64,000 nt of DNA, from the NCBI RefSeq assembly GCF_900104925.1, contig NZ_LT629735.1, positions 2,698,291-2,762,290 of the forward strand. The letters are read 5' to 3'. Below the pieces are notes generated by a model, which worked only from the letters and a program-made list of their open reading frames with translations, did no database searches and was not told the DNA's origin. The DNA is from Opitutus sp. GAS368. GTDB taxonomy: Bacteria; Verrucomicrobiota; Verrucomicrobiia; Opitutales; Opitutaceae. A program made the translations under genes and the position numbers. This document shows, piece by piece, positions 43,447 through 52,829 of this stretch (positions are counted from its first letter, which is position 1; each line of letters opens with the position of its first letter).

Positions 43447-43608
43447 CTAGGGCAGTCTAGCCTGCGGGTTCACGCTTAACGGCCAAGGGGAGGAGAATCC
43501 CGCGCTTTCGCGCCATGGCCCGTTTTCGATCGCCAGCCTGACCGCCGCGGCTGCGCGTTTTTCCGCCTCTGGCAACAGGGTGCTCAATTCAGCGGCGGAT
43601 TTGGTCAT
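43447..43608 (-). CDS. Short ORF of 53 residues, unassigned
   Basis: It reads MTKSAAELSTLLPEAEK at its start and ends PLSVNPQARLP. The first 30 residues form a plausible amphipathic helix; the rest is Pro- and Trp-containing and not membrane-like. It starts 34 bp after the flavoprotein stop and no good ribosome site precedes it. It could be a small gene, the 5' remnant of a lost gene, or chance. Confidence 0.25.
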   Translation of the reverse strand: MTKSAAELSTLLPEAEKRAAAAVRLAIENGPWRESAGFSSPWPLSVNPQARLP

Positions 43609-43642
43609 CGGAAGGTAGCAGCATCAGACATTGAAGCGGGCT

Positions 43643-44854
43643 TCAATGCTGTAGCACAGGAGGGGGCACCAAGGCGGCAATTCTCGCCCCGAGGGCAAGT
43701 GATGCGGTGGCGGCGGGCGAGGGTGCATTCACGACGTGGAGAATGCCAGGCCCGGTTTCGAAATGGAAGTCGTCGACCAACCGGCCGGCGCGCGTCATCG
43801 CCTGAGCCCGCACCCCCGCGCCGCCGGCCTGTAGGTCGGCAACGGTAATTTCGGGCACGAGTCGTTGCAAAGACCGACAAAATGCCGCTTTGCTTAGCGA
43901 GCGATAAAACTCATAGCCCGCGATGGAAGGATAATTGGCAATGAATCGCCACAGGCCCGGGAACAGGGCGGCTTCCACGAAATCGGCAAAGTTGAAATCG
44001 GTCTTGCGATAGCCTTCCCGCGCGAAGGCCAGCACGGCGTTGGGGCCTGCTTCAACGCCGCCCCCGATCATCCGTGTGAAATGTACACCGAGAAAAGGGA
44101 AGGTCGGATTCGGCACGGGATAGATAAGATTTCGCACGAGATGCCGGCGCTCCGGCTTCAATTCAAAATACTCTCCCCGGAACGGCACGATCTGGACGGT
44201 CGGGCTTCCTCCCGCGAGTTTCACCAAACGGTCGGAGTGCAGGCCGCCGCAATTTACGACGAAAGCGCTCGCATGCTCCCCGGAGGGCGTTCTCACGATC
44301 CACTCTCCCTGGCGGCGGCTGAGACCAATTACCGGGGCGCCCACTTCAATCCGCCCCCCGAGGCGCTGGACCTCCAAGGCCAGCCGATCGGCGGCCGCAC
44401 GGTAATCCACGATGCCCTCCTGGGGCACATGAAGCGCGGCGATGCCGGCCGCATGCGGTTCCTGTTCCCTGATCTGCTCTGGTCCCAGGCGGCGGAGCCC
44501 CACAAGGCCATTGAGCCGTCCGCGATTTTCGAGGTCGGCCAGGTGGGGTAGTTCGGCCTGTTTGGTCGCCACCACGATTTTGCCGCAGATTTCATGCGGC
44601 ACACCATGTTCACGGCAAAATTCGACCATCTGCCGCAAGCCGTCCACGCTGAGGCGGGCCTTTTCGGAGCCTGGCTTGTAGTAAAGGCCGGCGTGAAGCA
44701 CGCCGCTGTTGTGTGTGGACTGCTGCGAGGCGACGCGTGGATCCTTTTCCAGCACGGTGACGATGGCCTGCGGGAACCGTTGTAACAGGCGATATGCTGT
44801 TGCCAGGCCGACCAAGCCGGCGCCGATGATGAGGTGTGAGGATTTTCCGCTCAC
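43643..44854 (-). CDS. lhgO: L-2-hydroxyglutarate oxidase-like FAD protein
   Basis: 403 residues, the normal LhgO length. The N-terminal LIIGAGLVGLATAYRLL (8-24) binds FAD, and STHNSGVLHAGLYYKPGSEKA is characteristic of L-2-hydroxyglutarate oxidase (LhgO/YgaF), as are FRGEYFELKPE and VPNPTFPFLGVHFTRM. The family oxidises L-2-hydroxyglutarate to 2-oxoglutarate and passes electrons to quinone or oxygen. Here it sits 3 bp from a GT2 gene in the same run as WlbA-, WlbB- and WlbC-like genes, whose dehydrogenase step can reduce 2-oxoglutarate. A recycling role is inferred. Confidence 0.85.
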   Translation of the reverse strand: MSGKSSHLIIGAGLVGLATAYRLLQRFPQAIVTVLEKDPRVASQQSTHNSGVLHAGLYYKPGSEKARLSVDGLRQMVEFCREHGVPHEICGKIVVATKQAELPHLADLENRGRLNGLVGLRRLGPEQIREQEPHAAGIAALHVPQEGIVDYRAAADRLALEVQRLGGRIEVGAPVIGLSRRQGEWIVRTPSGEHASAFVVNCGGLHSDRLVKLAGGSPTVQIVPFRGEYFELKPERRHLVRNLIYPVPNPTFPFLGVHFTRMIGGGVEAGPNAVLAFAREGYRKTDFNFADFVEAALFPGLWRFIANYPSIAGYEFYRSLSKAAFCRSLQRLVPEITVADLQAGGAGVRAQAMTRAGRLVDDFHFETGPGILHVVNAPSPAATASLALGARIAALVPPPVLQH

Positions 44855-44857
44855 AAA

Positions 44858-45802
44858 TCATCGAGGCAATCCGGGAGCATGGCCGTCTATGCTTTCGATG
44901 ATGAAACGCGGCCGTGGGCGCGTCTGATCGAGACACCGCCACAAATATTCGCCCATCGTGCCCAGCATGAGGAGCTGAATGCCCGAGGTGATGAGCACCA
45001 CGCAAATCAGAGACGTCCAGCCCTCGACTGGATTGGCAAATCCAAATCGCCGGACGATCAGGAACAACGCGTAAAGAAAGCCGAGAAACGCCAGCGAGAG
45101 CCCGAGCACAATGGTGGCGCGGATTGGAACATAGGAGAACCCGACAAATGAATCGATTGCCAGCTTGAGGCGCGTCTTGAAATTCCATTTAGAAACCCCA
45201 CCATGGCGCTGGGCCTTGGTATAAGCGATGTGCGCCTGGTCGAAGCCCATCCATTGAATGAGGGCGAAGAGCGAAGTGTTTTTTTCCGGGGCGGCCTTCA
45301 GCGCGTCGATCACCAGGCGATCCATGAGCAGGAAATCCGCGCCCGAAGGGGGAAGCTTGGCCGAAGTGTATCGGCGCATGAGCTCATAGTAGATCCGGGC
45401 AAAGGCAAGGGAGAGCAGTGATTCGCCGGGCCGGTCCGCCCGCACCGCCCAGACGACTTTGCTGCCCGCGCGCCATTCGTTGACGAGCGGGAAGATGGTT
45501 TCGGGCGGGTCCTGCAGGTCGGCCGCGAGAACAACGGCGGCATTGCCCGTGCAGAGTTCCAGCCCGGCGGCGCACGCGGCATGACTGCCAAAATTTCGCG
45601 CAAAACGGATGTGATGCACCCGAGGATTTATCTCCGCCAGGTGCTGCAAATACGCGTCCGTCCCGTCATGCGAGTGGTCGTCGACCACCAGCCATTCCCA
45701 GTCGAGCTGCTGGTCCTTCCAATCCAGCGCGAGGATGCGCTGGTAAAGCAAGGGAAGGTTCGGGTCCTCGTTGTAAGCGGGAGTGATGATGGAGATTTTC
45801 AT
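44858..45802 (-). CDS. GT2 glycosyltransferase with two C-terminal membrane helices (ArnC/GtrB-like)
   Basis: 314 residues. SIITPAYNEDPNLPLLYQ opens the GT-A core; VVDDHSHDGT (39-48) and LAADLQDPPE (92-101) are the donor sites; RHGGVSKWNFKTRLKLAIDS leads into two hydrophobic helices near 226-250 and 262-285. The family loads polyprenyl phosphate with a sugar. The start overlaps the acetyltransferase stop by 4 bp. This is one of three such genes in the window, matching the several GT-C-like proteins that would use lipid-linked sugars. Confidence 0.88.
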   Translation of the reverse strand: MKISIITPAYNEDPNLPLLYQRILALDWKDQQLDWEWLVVDDHSHDGTDAYLQHLAEINPRVHHIRFARNFGSHAACAAGLELCTGNAAVVLAADLQDPPETIFPLVNEWRAGSKVVWAVRADRPGESLLSLAFARIYYELMRRYTSAKLPPSGADFLLMDRLVIDALKAAPEKNTSLFALIQWMGFDQAHIAYTKAQRHGGVSKWNFKTRLKLAIDSFVGFSYVPIRATIVLGLSLAFLGFLYALFLIVRRFGFANPVEGWTSLICVVLITSGIQLLMLGTMGEYLWRCLDQTRPRPRFIIESIDGHAPGLPR

Positions 45803-46251
45803 GGCGGCGAGGATTCGGCAGCCCAGTGCTGCGCCTCATTCTCGATGGAGCGAACGACCCGTGCCGGCACTCCGGCCACCAACGAGTAGGGCGGCACCTC
45901 CATATGCTCGAGCACAATGGCACCCGCCGCCACAATCGAATGATGACCGATCTTCGCGCCCATGAGGATCACGGCGTTGGCTCCGATAAAGACGCAGTCG
46001 CCGATTTCCGAGGCACAGTGCTCGATGGTCGCATGCCTGCGCGCAGTGACGCAGCGCTTTACCGTCGAGTGCGTAAGTATCTGGGCGCCGCAACTGATGT
46101 CGCAACCCGACCCGATCGTCAGTCCGCCGCTCCCATCGATGAGCGTGAACGCTCCAATCCAGGTGCCCTGACCGATCCGCGGTTCGCCGGTAATCCAGGC
46201 TTGCGCGTTATAAGGGTTGGGCGGCAGGCCGCGGGTGGCGTCCCATTTCAT
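45799..46251 (-). CDS. Left-handed beta-helix acetyltransferase
   Basis: 150 residues with hexapeptide repeats (IGQGTW, IGSGCD, ISCGAQ, IGDCVF, IGANAV, IGHHSI) and the closing SLVAGVPARVVR typical of the LbH acetyltransferase family. A trimer should carry acetyl-CoA at the subunit interface. Two His-containing segments (THSTVKRC and RRHATIEHC) may hold the catalytic histidine. The gene lies 13 bp after the DegT aminotransferase and so probably N-acetylates the amino sugar that enzyme makes. Confidence 0.8.
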   Translation of the reverse strand: MKWDATRGLPPNPYNAQAWITGEPRIGQGTWIGAFTLIDGSGGLTIGSGCDISCGAQILTHSTVKRCVTARRHATIEHCASEIGDCVFIGANAVILMGAKIGHHSIVAAGAIVLEHMEVPPYSLVAGVPARVVRSIENEAQHWAAESSPP

Positions 46252-46264
46252 CGCGGGGTGGGCT

Positions 46265-47410
46265 TTACGCCGAAAGCACGGCGGCCAGCCGGTTGATGAC
46301 CAAGTTCAGGTCGGCTTCCGTCATTTGATGGTAGAGCGGCAATAAAATGCACCGGTCGGTGGCGCGTTCGCTCTGGCCAAGGCCGACGCCGGCGTCCCAC
46401 GGCTCAATCTGGTAGGCCGGCTCGCGATGGCTGCACATGATTCCCCGACGTGTGGCGATCCCGGCATCCAGCATCTGCTGCATCACGCCCACCTGGTCGA
46501 TCCCGTCGGGTAGCCGGACGCAGAAGCTCTGCCAATTGGTCCGGGCCCAAGGCGGCTCATGGGGCAGACCAAGTCTCGGGATGGAAGCCAGCTGTTTGAG
46601 GTAATGGCCGGCCAGCTCCCGCCGGCGCGCGACGATTGCCGGCAAACGCCGAAGCTGAACGCGTCCGATCGCGGCTTGCACATCCGTCAAGCGGTAGTTG
46701 AAGCCGAGTTCGGTGTAGTTCTCGAACACGATGCTCGCGGAATGGTGCCGCACCGTGTCGGGGACGCTCATGCTGTGCTGACGCCACAGGCGGAACTTCC
46801 GGTCCCACTCGGAGTGGTTCGTCGTGATCATTCCCCCGTCGCCGGTCATGACCAGTTTACGAGGGTGAAAGGAGAAGACGGCCACATCGCCATAGGGACG
46901 GCCGATGCGCTCCCAGACCCCGTCACGGGCAACCTCGCTGCCGATCGCGCACGCGGCATCCTCAACGACTGGCAAGCCCCGCTCACGGGCGAAGGCCACG
47001 ATGGCCGGGAGAGGGCAAGGCAGGCCCATCTGATGCACGCAAAGGATGGCCTTGGTCCGCGGGGTGATGACGCGCGGCAAAAGTTCCGGGTCTAAATTAT
47101 AGGTTTGCGGGTCAATATCGATGAAGACCGGCCGGGCGCCGAGATAACGAACCGCGTTGGCGGTCGCGATAAAAGAGTGACTCACCGTGAGCACGTCGTC
47201 GCCCGGCCCCACGCCGCAGGCGCGAAGGGCAAGGTGCAAGGCGGTCGTGCAATTCGAGACAGCACAAGCATGCTTTGCGCCGGTGAACGATGCAAGCTCG
47301 CCCTCAAATGCGGCGACTTCCGGACCTTGCGTGAGCCATCCCGAAAGAATGACGCGGGCGGCGGCGTCCGCCTCTTCCTGGCCGACAACGGGCTTGATGA
47401 TCGGAATCAT
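46265..47410 (-). CDS. DegT/DnrJ/EryC1-family sugar aminotransferase
   Basis: 381 residues from the ATG at 47410, overlapping the epimerase stop as ATGA. The PLP lysine is Lys185 in [15 protein letters not shown], preceded by [10 protein letters not shown]. The sequence is of the group that aminates 3- or 4-keto nucleotide sugars. It is followed by a hexapeptide acetyltransferase, a common amination-acetylation pair. The keto-sugar could come from the adjacent SDR. The product cannot be fixed from sequence. Confidence 0.85.
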   Translation of the reverse strand: MIPIIKPVVGQEEADAAARVILSGWLTQGPEVAAFEGELASFTGAKHACAVSNCTTALHLALRACGVGPGDDVLTVSHSFIATANAVRYLGARPVFIDIDPQTYNLDPELLPRVITPRTKAILCVHQMGLPCPLPAIVAFARERGLPVVEDAACAIGSEVARDGVWERIGRPYGDVAVFSFHPRKLVMTGDGGMITTNHSEWDRKFRLWRQHSMSVPDTVRHHSASIVFENYTELGFNYRLTDVQAAIGRVQLRRLPAIVARRRELAGHYLKQLASIPRLGLPHEPPWARTNWQSFCVRLPDGIDQVGVMQQMLDAGIATRRGIMCSHREPAYQIEPWDAGVGLGQSERATDRCILLPLYHQMTEADLNLVINRLAAVLSA

Positions 47411-48375
47411 ACCGATTTGCGCTTTTCCTCGGCCCACCACGCGGCAAGCCGTCGCAGGCCTTCATGGAGGGGAATCTCTGCGGTAAAGTTGATTTGCTCA
47501 CGGGCGGCGACGGTGGCGGCGAGCCGGCGCGATACCGGGTTGACAGCGCGGGCTGGTCCGTAGGTGGGAGCCAGTGGATTGCCCATGACCTGACCGAGAG
47601 CAGCGGCGAGCTGGTTGAGGCTGGTCTCGGTGCCACTGGCAATATTGAGCACCGTATCAGTGGCGGAAGAGAGCATGGCGAGGACGTTGGCCCGGGCGAT
47701 GTCTTCGACGTAGATGAAGTCCATGGTCTGTTCACCGTCGCCATGGATCAGGGGGGGCTGACCCGCGATGAGTCGGTCCATCCAGCGGATGAGCACTTCC
47801 GTGTAGGCCCCATGGATATCCATGCGTGATCCGTAGACATTGAAGTAGCGCAGGGCGACATAATCGAGCCCATGCATCGCATGATAGCTGCGGAGCAGGC
47901 CTTCGTTGTAGACCTTGAGCGCCCCGTAGAGGGTGCGGTTGTCGTAGGGGTTGTCCGTTTCCGGGGTCGGGAAATGCTGGGCCAGACCATAGACGGATGC
48001 GCTTGAGGCGGCGACTACCTTCTTGACGCCCGCTTTCACCGCGGCCTCCAAGACGTTGAAAGTGCCGGTGCCGAGAACGTCATGCGCGAGTCGCGGTTCC
48101 GCGGCGCAGTGGGTAATCCGGATGGCCGCCAGGTGGAATACCAGGTCGACGTCTGGCATCAGCCGGCCCAGCAGCGCCTCGTCCCGAACGTCGCCCTGCA
48201 CCAGATCGACCTTCCCGGTCGGCAGCGCCGCGGAGAGGTTCTCGAGCCGGCCGCGGGTGAGGTTATCCACGATGGTGATCTTGGCTGGTCGCTGGAGCAG
48301 GAGCTGGTCGATCGTATGTGAGCCGATCAGGCCGGCCCCACCGGTCACGAGAATATGCATTCCTTCAATTTTCAT
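47407..48375 (-). CDS. NAD-dependent nucleotide-sugar epimerase (WbpP/GalE-like)
   Basis: 322 residues. [14 protein letters not shown] (10-23) binds [11 protein letters not shown] and Tyr in LYGALK form the active site. [20 protein letters not shown] and [16 protein letters not shown] are typical of UDP-hexose 4-epimerases and 4,6-dehydratase relatives. It sits between two DegT aminotransferase genes, so it may convert a UDP-GlcNAc or UDP-GalNAc-type intermediate. The gap to the upstream aminotransferase is 55 bp. Confidence 0.82.
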   Translation of the reverse strand: MKIEGMHILVTGGAGLIGSHTIDQLLLQRPAKITIVDNLTRGRLENLSAALPTGKVDLVQGDVRDEALLGRLMPDVDLVFHLAAIRITHCAAEPRLAHDVLGTGTFNVLEAAVKAGVKKVVAASSASVYGLAQHFPTPETDNPYDNRTLYGALKVYNEGLLRSYHAMHGLDYVALRYFNVYGSRMDIHGAYTEVLIRWMDRLIAGQPPLIHGDGEQTMDFIYVEDIARANVLAMLSSATDTVLNIASGTETSLNQLAAALGQVMGNPLAPTYGPARAVNPVSRRLAATVAAREQINFTAEIPLHEGLRRLAAWWAEEKRKSV

Positions 48376-48430
48376 CTGAAATGGCAGACCTTTGGACCTG
48401 GGTTAGAATTGGAAATGCGATGGTCATGGC

Positions 48431-49537
48431 TCACTGGAAAAACCGACTGATCACACCGGCTGCAATATCGACCTGCTCATCGGTCATCTCGGGATAGATG
48501 GGGAGACTGAGGCAGTCGCGGCCAATGGCCTCGGCCAAGGGGAAATCCCCAGCCTGGTAGCCGAGGCTCGCGTAACATTTTTGCAGATGGATCGGGAGGG
48601 GATAGTGCAACGCAGTGCCAACGCCATTCGCCTCCATGAATTTCTTCAGTTCGTCGCGCCGCGGGTGCCGGACAACATAGAGGTGGAACACCCCTTCGCC
48701 GCGCGGCACCACTCGCGGCAGCTTGAGCGGCGTGCCTGTCAGCAGTTGGGTGTAACGTGCGGCAATCTCGCGCCGCCGCGCAGTCCAGGCGTCCAGATGC
48801 TTGAGCTTTACGCCGAGCACCGCGCCCTGAATGCCTTCCATGCGATAATTAAAACCGATCTCATCATGGTAATACCGCACCGTCGACCCATGTTCGCGCA
48901 GCGCGCGGGCGCGCGCGGCCAATGCGGGGTCGCGGGTGACTAGAGCTCCGGCCTCGCCGCACGCCCCGAGATTCTTTCCGGGGTAAAAACTAAACCCGGC
49001 TACAGCCCCGAAGCTGCCGACCTTCCGCCCGGCATAGGTGGCGCCATGCGCCTGCGCGGCATCTTCCACCAGCGCAAGATTACGACGGGCACAGATTTCC
49101 GAAATCGCACCCAAGTCGAATGGCTGTCCGTACAGATGGACCGGCATGACCGCCTTGGTGCGGGGCGTAATTGCCGCTTCGATCCGAGCCGGATCGAGGT
49201 TACAAGTTGCATCGTCGACGTCGACAAACACCGGCTTGGCCCCGGCATAGGTGATGGCCCAGCAGGTGGCGACAAAGCTCATTGGCGTCGTAATGACCTC
49301 ATCGCCTGGCCCGACATTGAGGAGCAAGAGCGCAATATGCAGCGCTGAAGTGCCGCTATTGAAGCCGACGGCGTGCGCGGAATCGCAATACCGGGCAAAG
49401 CTCTGCTCGAAATCGACCACGTCCGGGCCAAGGCAGAAGCTGCCGCGGTCGAGATTGCGACCGATGGCGACGTCGAGCTCGGGGCGGATCGTGCGAGTCT
49501 GGGCCGTGAGATCGAAATAAGGGACGCGGAGGTTCAT
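48431..49537 (-). CDS. DegT-family aminotransferase, WlbC/WbpE-like
   Basis: 368 residues. The PLP lysine is Lys188 in FSFYPGKNLGACGEAG and ALVEDAAQAHGA holds the cofactor, a pattern shared with WbpE/WlbC. Those enzymes use L-glutamate to aminate UDP-3-keto-GlcNAcA. The two preceding genes are an LbH acetyltransferase and a WlbA-like oxidoreductase with 4-bp overlaps, the classical trio for UDP-2,3-diacetamido-2,3-dideoxy-glucuronate. A matching UDP-GlcNAc 6-dehydrogenase is not clearly in the window, so this pathway reading is probable but not proved. Confidence 0.82.
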   Translation of the reverse strand: MNLRVPYFDLTAQTRTIRPELDVAIGRNLDRGSFCLGPDVVDFEQSFARYCDSAHAVGFNSGTSALHIALLLLNVGPGDEVITTPMSFVATCWAITYAGAKPVFVDVDDATCNLDPARIEAAITPRTKAVMPVHLYGQPFDLGAISEICARRNLALVEDAAQAHGATYAGRKVGSFGAVAGFSFYPGKNLGACGEAGALVTRDPALAARARALREHGSTVRYYHDEIGFNYRMEGIQGAVLGVKLKHLDAWTARRREIAARYTQLLTGTPLKLPRVVPRGEGVFHLYVVRHPRRDELKKFMEANGVGTALHYPLPIHLQKCYASLGYQAGDFPLAEAIGRDCLSLPIYPEMTDEQVDIAAGVISRFFQ

Positions 49538-50031
49538 CGGGGGGAAGATTTCTTTAAAATGTTGGCGGGATTTCCGGCGACAACCGCGCCGGGCGGCACG
49601 TCACGCGTGACGACACTGCCCGCGCCAACCAAGGCACCTTCGCCGACGGTGACACCGCACAGGATCGTGGCCGAGCTGCCAATGGAAGCACCGCGCCGAA
49701 CGAGCGTAGGCGAAACGGTCCAATCGACTTCAGTCTGCTGCGAGCCGTCCGCATTTACTGCGCGCGGATAGCGATCATTGATGAAGGTGACATTGTGGCC
49801 CACGAAGACTCCATCCTCAATGATCACCCCCTCGCAGATGAACGAGTGACTGGAGATCTTGCAGTTCCGGCCGATCTTCGCGCCTTTCTGGATCTCGACG
49901 AAGGATCCGACCTTGGTGTTGTCACCAATGCTGCATCCGTAGGCATTAACGAAATTAAAGATGCGGACGTTCTCCCCGGCCTCCACATTTACGAGGCTGC
50001 GGCTCGGGCTTTGCTCATTGAGAACTTTCAT
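49534..50031 (-). CDS. Hexapeptide N-acetyltransferase, WlbB/WbpD-like
   Basis: 165 residues of left-handed beta-helix repeats (IGDNTK, VGSFVE, IGRNCK, ISSHSF, IEDGVF, VGHNVT, IGSSAT, VGEGAL) ending in PPGAVVAGNPANIL. WlbB/WbpD proteins have this form and acetylate the 3-amino group added by WlbC/WbpE. VGHNVTFINDRYPR resembles the conserved N-D-R-x-P active loop of this subfamily. Overlaps of 4 bp on both sides put it firmly in the WlbA-WlbB-WlbC-like trio. Confidence 0.85.
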   Translation of the reverse strand: MKVLNEQSPSRSLVNVEAGENVRIFNFVNAYGCSIGDNTKVGSFVEIQKGAKIGRNCKISSHSFICEGVIIEDGVFVGHNVTFINDRYPRAVNADGSQQTEVDWTVSPTLVRRGASIGSSATILCGVTVGEGALVGAGSVVTRDVPPGAVVAGNPANILKKSSPR

Positions 50032-51044
50032 GCGAGACGAATTTCCGTGCCATTACTGCGGATGGACCGCTCGGCGGCGGCGAGCACCTTCACGATTTCC
50101 AGGCCAAATGCGCCGTTCGAAATGGCGGGCCGCTGGGCGTGAATCGAGCGGACAAAATCACGCGCCATCGACTGCAAGGCCTCTGCGATAACGATCTTGG
50201 GCGAATGGATGTCGCCGACGCGGTAATCGAACAGCAGCTGGCTGCGCTCGTCGTCGGAACGGGCTTCAAATCCGGAGTCGTAGATTTTTATCGGCTCCTC
50301 GGTATCGAGATCGTTGTAGAGAATCATGCGTTTGTCGCCGCCAAACAACATATGACGAATCTTGACCGGCGAGATCCAGCTGCAGTTAGAGTGCACGATG
50401 AGACCCGAGGCATAACGCAACACGAGGAAGCCGATATTTTCCAGGCCATTGGCGACGTGCGACGCACCGATCGCCTGCACCGAAACCGGTCGTTCGGGCA
50501 CGAGGTGATGCACAATGGAAACATCGTGCACCGCAAGATCCCAGATGACGTTCACATCATGCTGGAAAAGACCGAGATTGATGCGCGTCGAATCGATATA
50601 GCGCAATTTGCCCAGATGGCTCTCGTCGAGCAGCGTCTTGATCCGGGCGACGACCGAGTGGTAGACAAACGTGTGATCAACCATCAACGAAAGCCCCTGG
50701 CGGGCGGCCAGAGCCACAAGTTCTTCTGCATGCTCTGCGGTGGTGGCGAGAGGCTTTTCAACCAACACATGTTTGCCGGCGAGTAGCGCGGCTTTGGCCA
50801 GCGGAAAATGAGTCGTTACGGGCGTCGCGATCACCACGGCGGCGATGGCAGGGTTGGCGAGGACCGAGGCAAAATCTGCCGTGACCTGCACGCTCGGAAA
50901 GTCTGCTACCGCTTGGAAGCGACGGGTTTCCATGCTATCGCACACCACGATATTCCGGCATTCCTTGAGACCGAGAAAATTGCGCACTAGCTTCGGGCCC
51001 CAGTAGCCATAGCCCACGATACAGAGCGAGATTCGAGCGGTCAT
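50028..51044 (-). CDS. Gfo/Idh/MocA oxidoreductase, WlbA/WbpB-like
   Basis: 338 residues with LCIVGYGYWGPKLVRNF (7-23) and the EKPL motif near 97. DSTRINLGLFQHDVNVIWDL followed by AVHDVSI matches the WlbA/WbpB group, which oxidises C3 of UDP-GlcNAc-uronate. WlbA keeps NAD(H) bound and regenerates NAD+ by reducing 2-oxoglutarate to 2-hydroxyglutarate. The WlbC-like enzyme in the same operon yields that 2-oxoglutarate. It is the first gene of the run after a 72-bp gap, so a promoter may lie at 51045-51116, but none is obvious. Confidence 0.82.
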   Translation of the reverse strand: MTARISLCIVGYGYWGPKLVRNFLGLKECRNIVVCDSMETRRFQAVADFPSVQVTADFASVLANPAIAAVVIATPVTTHFPLAKAALLAGKHVLVEKPLATTAEHAEELVALAARQGLSLMVDHTFVYHSVVARIKTLLDESHLGKLRYIDSTRINLGLFQHDVNVIWDLAVHDVSIVHHLVPERPVSVQAIGASHVANGLENIGFLVLRYASGLIVHSNCSWISPVKIRHMLFGGDKRMILYNDLDTEEPIKIYDSGFEARSDDERSQLLFDYRVGDIHSPKIVIAEALQSMARDFVRSIHAQRPAISNGAFGLEIVKVLAAAERSIRSNGTEIRLA

Positions 51045-51116
51045 GTAATTCTAGGCAGTAGAGGTCGACGATAAGTTTCTTGCAAGCTGCAACAGCATGA
51101 CTCTGCCGTCTGCGGA

Positions 51117-52796
51117 TTAGTGCGTTCCGAGTAATATGGCCGCTAACGGTCCGTCCGGCCGGAGGGAGGAAATAACGGAGTCAGCGGGGGCGAGGGACAG
51201 GGAAAGCGGGACACCCTGGACCATCCAGGTCCGAGCCTGGCGAAGAAAGTGTCCGTCATGATATTCGAAGTAGGCAATGCGCTTGGGATCGACTGCGACG
51301 TATTGCCCCTCCGGTCCAAGCCAGGGCCGCAATGAGAACTTCCATTCCTCCCCGGTTTTAACCATACGTGAGGCGGCGAGGGTGAGTGTATCGGGTTCGT
51401 TGCTGGCGAAGAAATTTGCCGGGCCGGACCAATCGGGTGGCCAGCGGAAAACTTGATCCAACACCAGGGTATCGGCCCATGAGCTGCTCATGACGGCGGT
51501 TGTCGCCGGGGCACCGTGCAGGTTCACGACAATAAGCGAGCGCGGACCCAGGTCGGGGGTTCCGCTCAGCGCTTCGCCAAACATCTGCCGCTGGTTTGCC
51601 CAGCACTGGACATATATGTTCTGAATGCGCAACTGGAAGGTCCCCACGGCCACGCTCACCAACGCGCAGCCCGCAACGGAAATCAGCCGGACGGCGCGAT
51701 TGGTCCGGACACCGGCATCGATGAGCAGGGCGCACACGGCCGCGACGGGAAACGCGCCGAGAAAATGGATCCATGACAACCGCCCGCCGGTCCAAGTGGC
51801 CGGATGATACTTGAAAGCCGTGGCATAGGCGGCCGGCACGGCGACCAAGCAGAAGAGAAACAGGCCAAGACGCAGGTCTGAATCCTCGAGGTCGCTCTGG
51901 CGAGGGGATGAAAAATAAAGCAAAGCAGCACGCGTGAAGACCAGCGCGGTGAAAAATAGGGTAATCGCGAACACCGGAGACTGGTGAAATAATTCCGCGA
52001 CCGACGACGAGGCATTGACCCAGAGGTTCGTGGCATGCGTCTTGGTCCCATTCACGATCGTTTCAGAAACCAAGCGGAAAGTTTCCCGGGGTGAGCCGGC
52101 ATACTGCACCACGCGTTGCTCTCCCGCGAACCACCGCCCCAAGAGAACCGCCAGAATGAGGAGCGCGACTCCCATTGCATGGATGATGGCGCGCCGCACC
52201 CAGGCACGCGTGCGCTCGATGCGCAGCAGGGGGGCGACGATATAGTAAATAATGAAGCTTTCCACCATGAGCATGGAAATCGCGGCGGCCGCCATTGCCC
52301 ACCAAGGGTGCCGCGCCTGATAAAGGCGCAGGGCGCCAAGAGCGAAGAAGCAGGCGAGAAACACGCCATAAGAATGGATGACGAGCTGGCCCGCCGTATG
52401 GGAAGGTTCTAGGATAAACAGCGCGGCGCCCAAAAGCGCAGCGAATTCACTGACAAACCGACGCAGGATCGAAAAGGCGACGGCAGCACAGCCAAATTTG
52501 ATCAAGTACGCGCCGAGGTGCACGCCCCATAATCCTCCGATGGCATTGGCGCCGGCTATGAGTGTGTAAGTCAAAGCCAGCAGCGGCCGGCCCTGGATCG
52601 GGTGCACGAGATAATACCAGCCGCGGGAGATGATGCCGCCGGGCGGCGTCAGGATTGCTTCCAGCGGCAGCCAAAAGTCATCCTCATATAGGCCGAACTT
52701 CGCCGAATGGAGATAGAGCCCGGCATAGACCAGGCCGCCCAGCAGCAGCAGGGCGATTGCGGTCCTCGGTGAGCGCGGTGGATTGCTGGACGCCAT
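51117..52796 (-). CDS. Polytopic membrane protein, possible GT-C-like glycosyltransferase
   Basis: 559 residues from the ATG at 52796; a GTG at 52829 directly after the upstream stop would give 570. The first helix is followed by SAKFGLYEDDFWLPLEAIL, whose Asp-Asp pair is in the position of the GT-C catalytic acid. About eleven hydrophobic helices extend to about 390, then a soluble tail of 170 residues. It shows no significant resemblance by eye to the other GT-C-like proteins. Its activity is inferred from topology and the locus. Confidence 0.55.
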   Translation of the reverse strand: MASSNPPRSPRTAIALLLLGGLVYAGLYLHSAKFGLYEDDFWLPLEAILTPPGGIISRGWYYLVHPIQGRPLLALTYTLIAGANAIGGLWGVHLGAYLIKFGCAAVAFSILRRFVSEFAALLGAALFILEPSHTAGQLVIHSYGVFLACFFALGALRLYQARHPWWAMAAAAISMLMVESFIIYYIVAPLLRIERTRAWVRRAIIHAMGVALLILAVLLGRWFAGEQRVVQYAGSPRETFRLVSETIVNGTKTHATNLWVNASSSVAELFHQSPVFAITLFFTALVFTRAALLYFSSPRQSDLEDSDLRLGLFLFCLVAVPAAYATAFKYHPATWTGGRLSWIHFLGAFPVAAVCALLIDAGVRTNRAVRLISVAGCALVSVAVGTFQLRIQNIYVQCWANQRQMFGEALSGTPDLGPRSLIVVNLHGAPATTAVMSSSWADTLVLDQVFRWPPDWSGPANFFASNEPDTLTLAASRMVKTGEEWKFSLRPWLGPEGQYVAVDPKRIAYFEYHDGHFLRQARTWMVQGVPLSLSLAPADSVISSLRPDGPLAAILLGTH

Positions 52797-52829
52797 GACG
52801 GGATAACTGGATCTCTGGGCGATAATCAC

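Noticed and set aside
43605-43880. 91-codon minus-strand frame overlapping the flavoprotein 3' end
   Set aside because: It lies in another frame of the LhgO-like gene, whose FAD and active-site motifs are clear.
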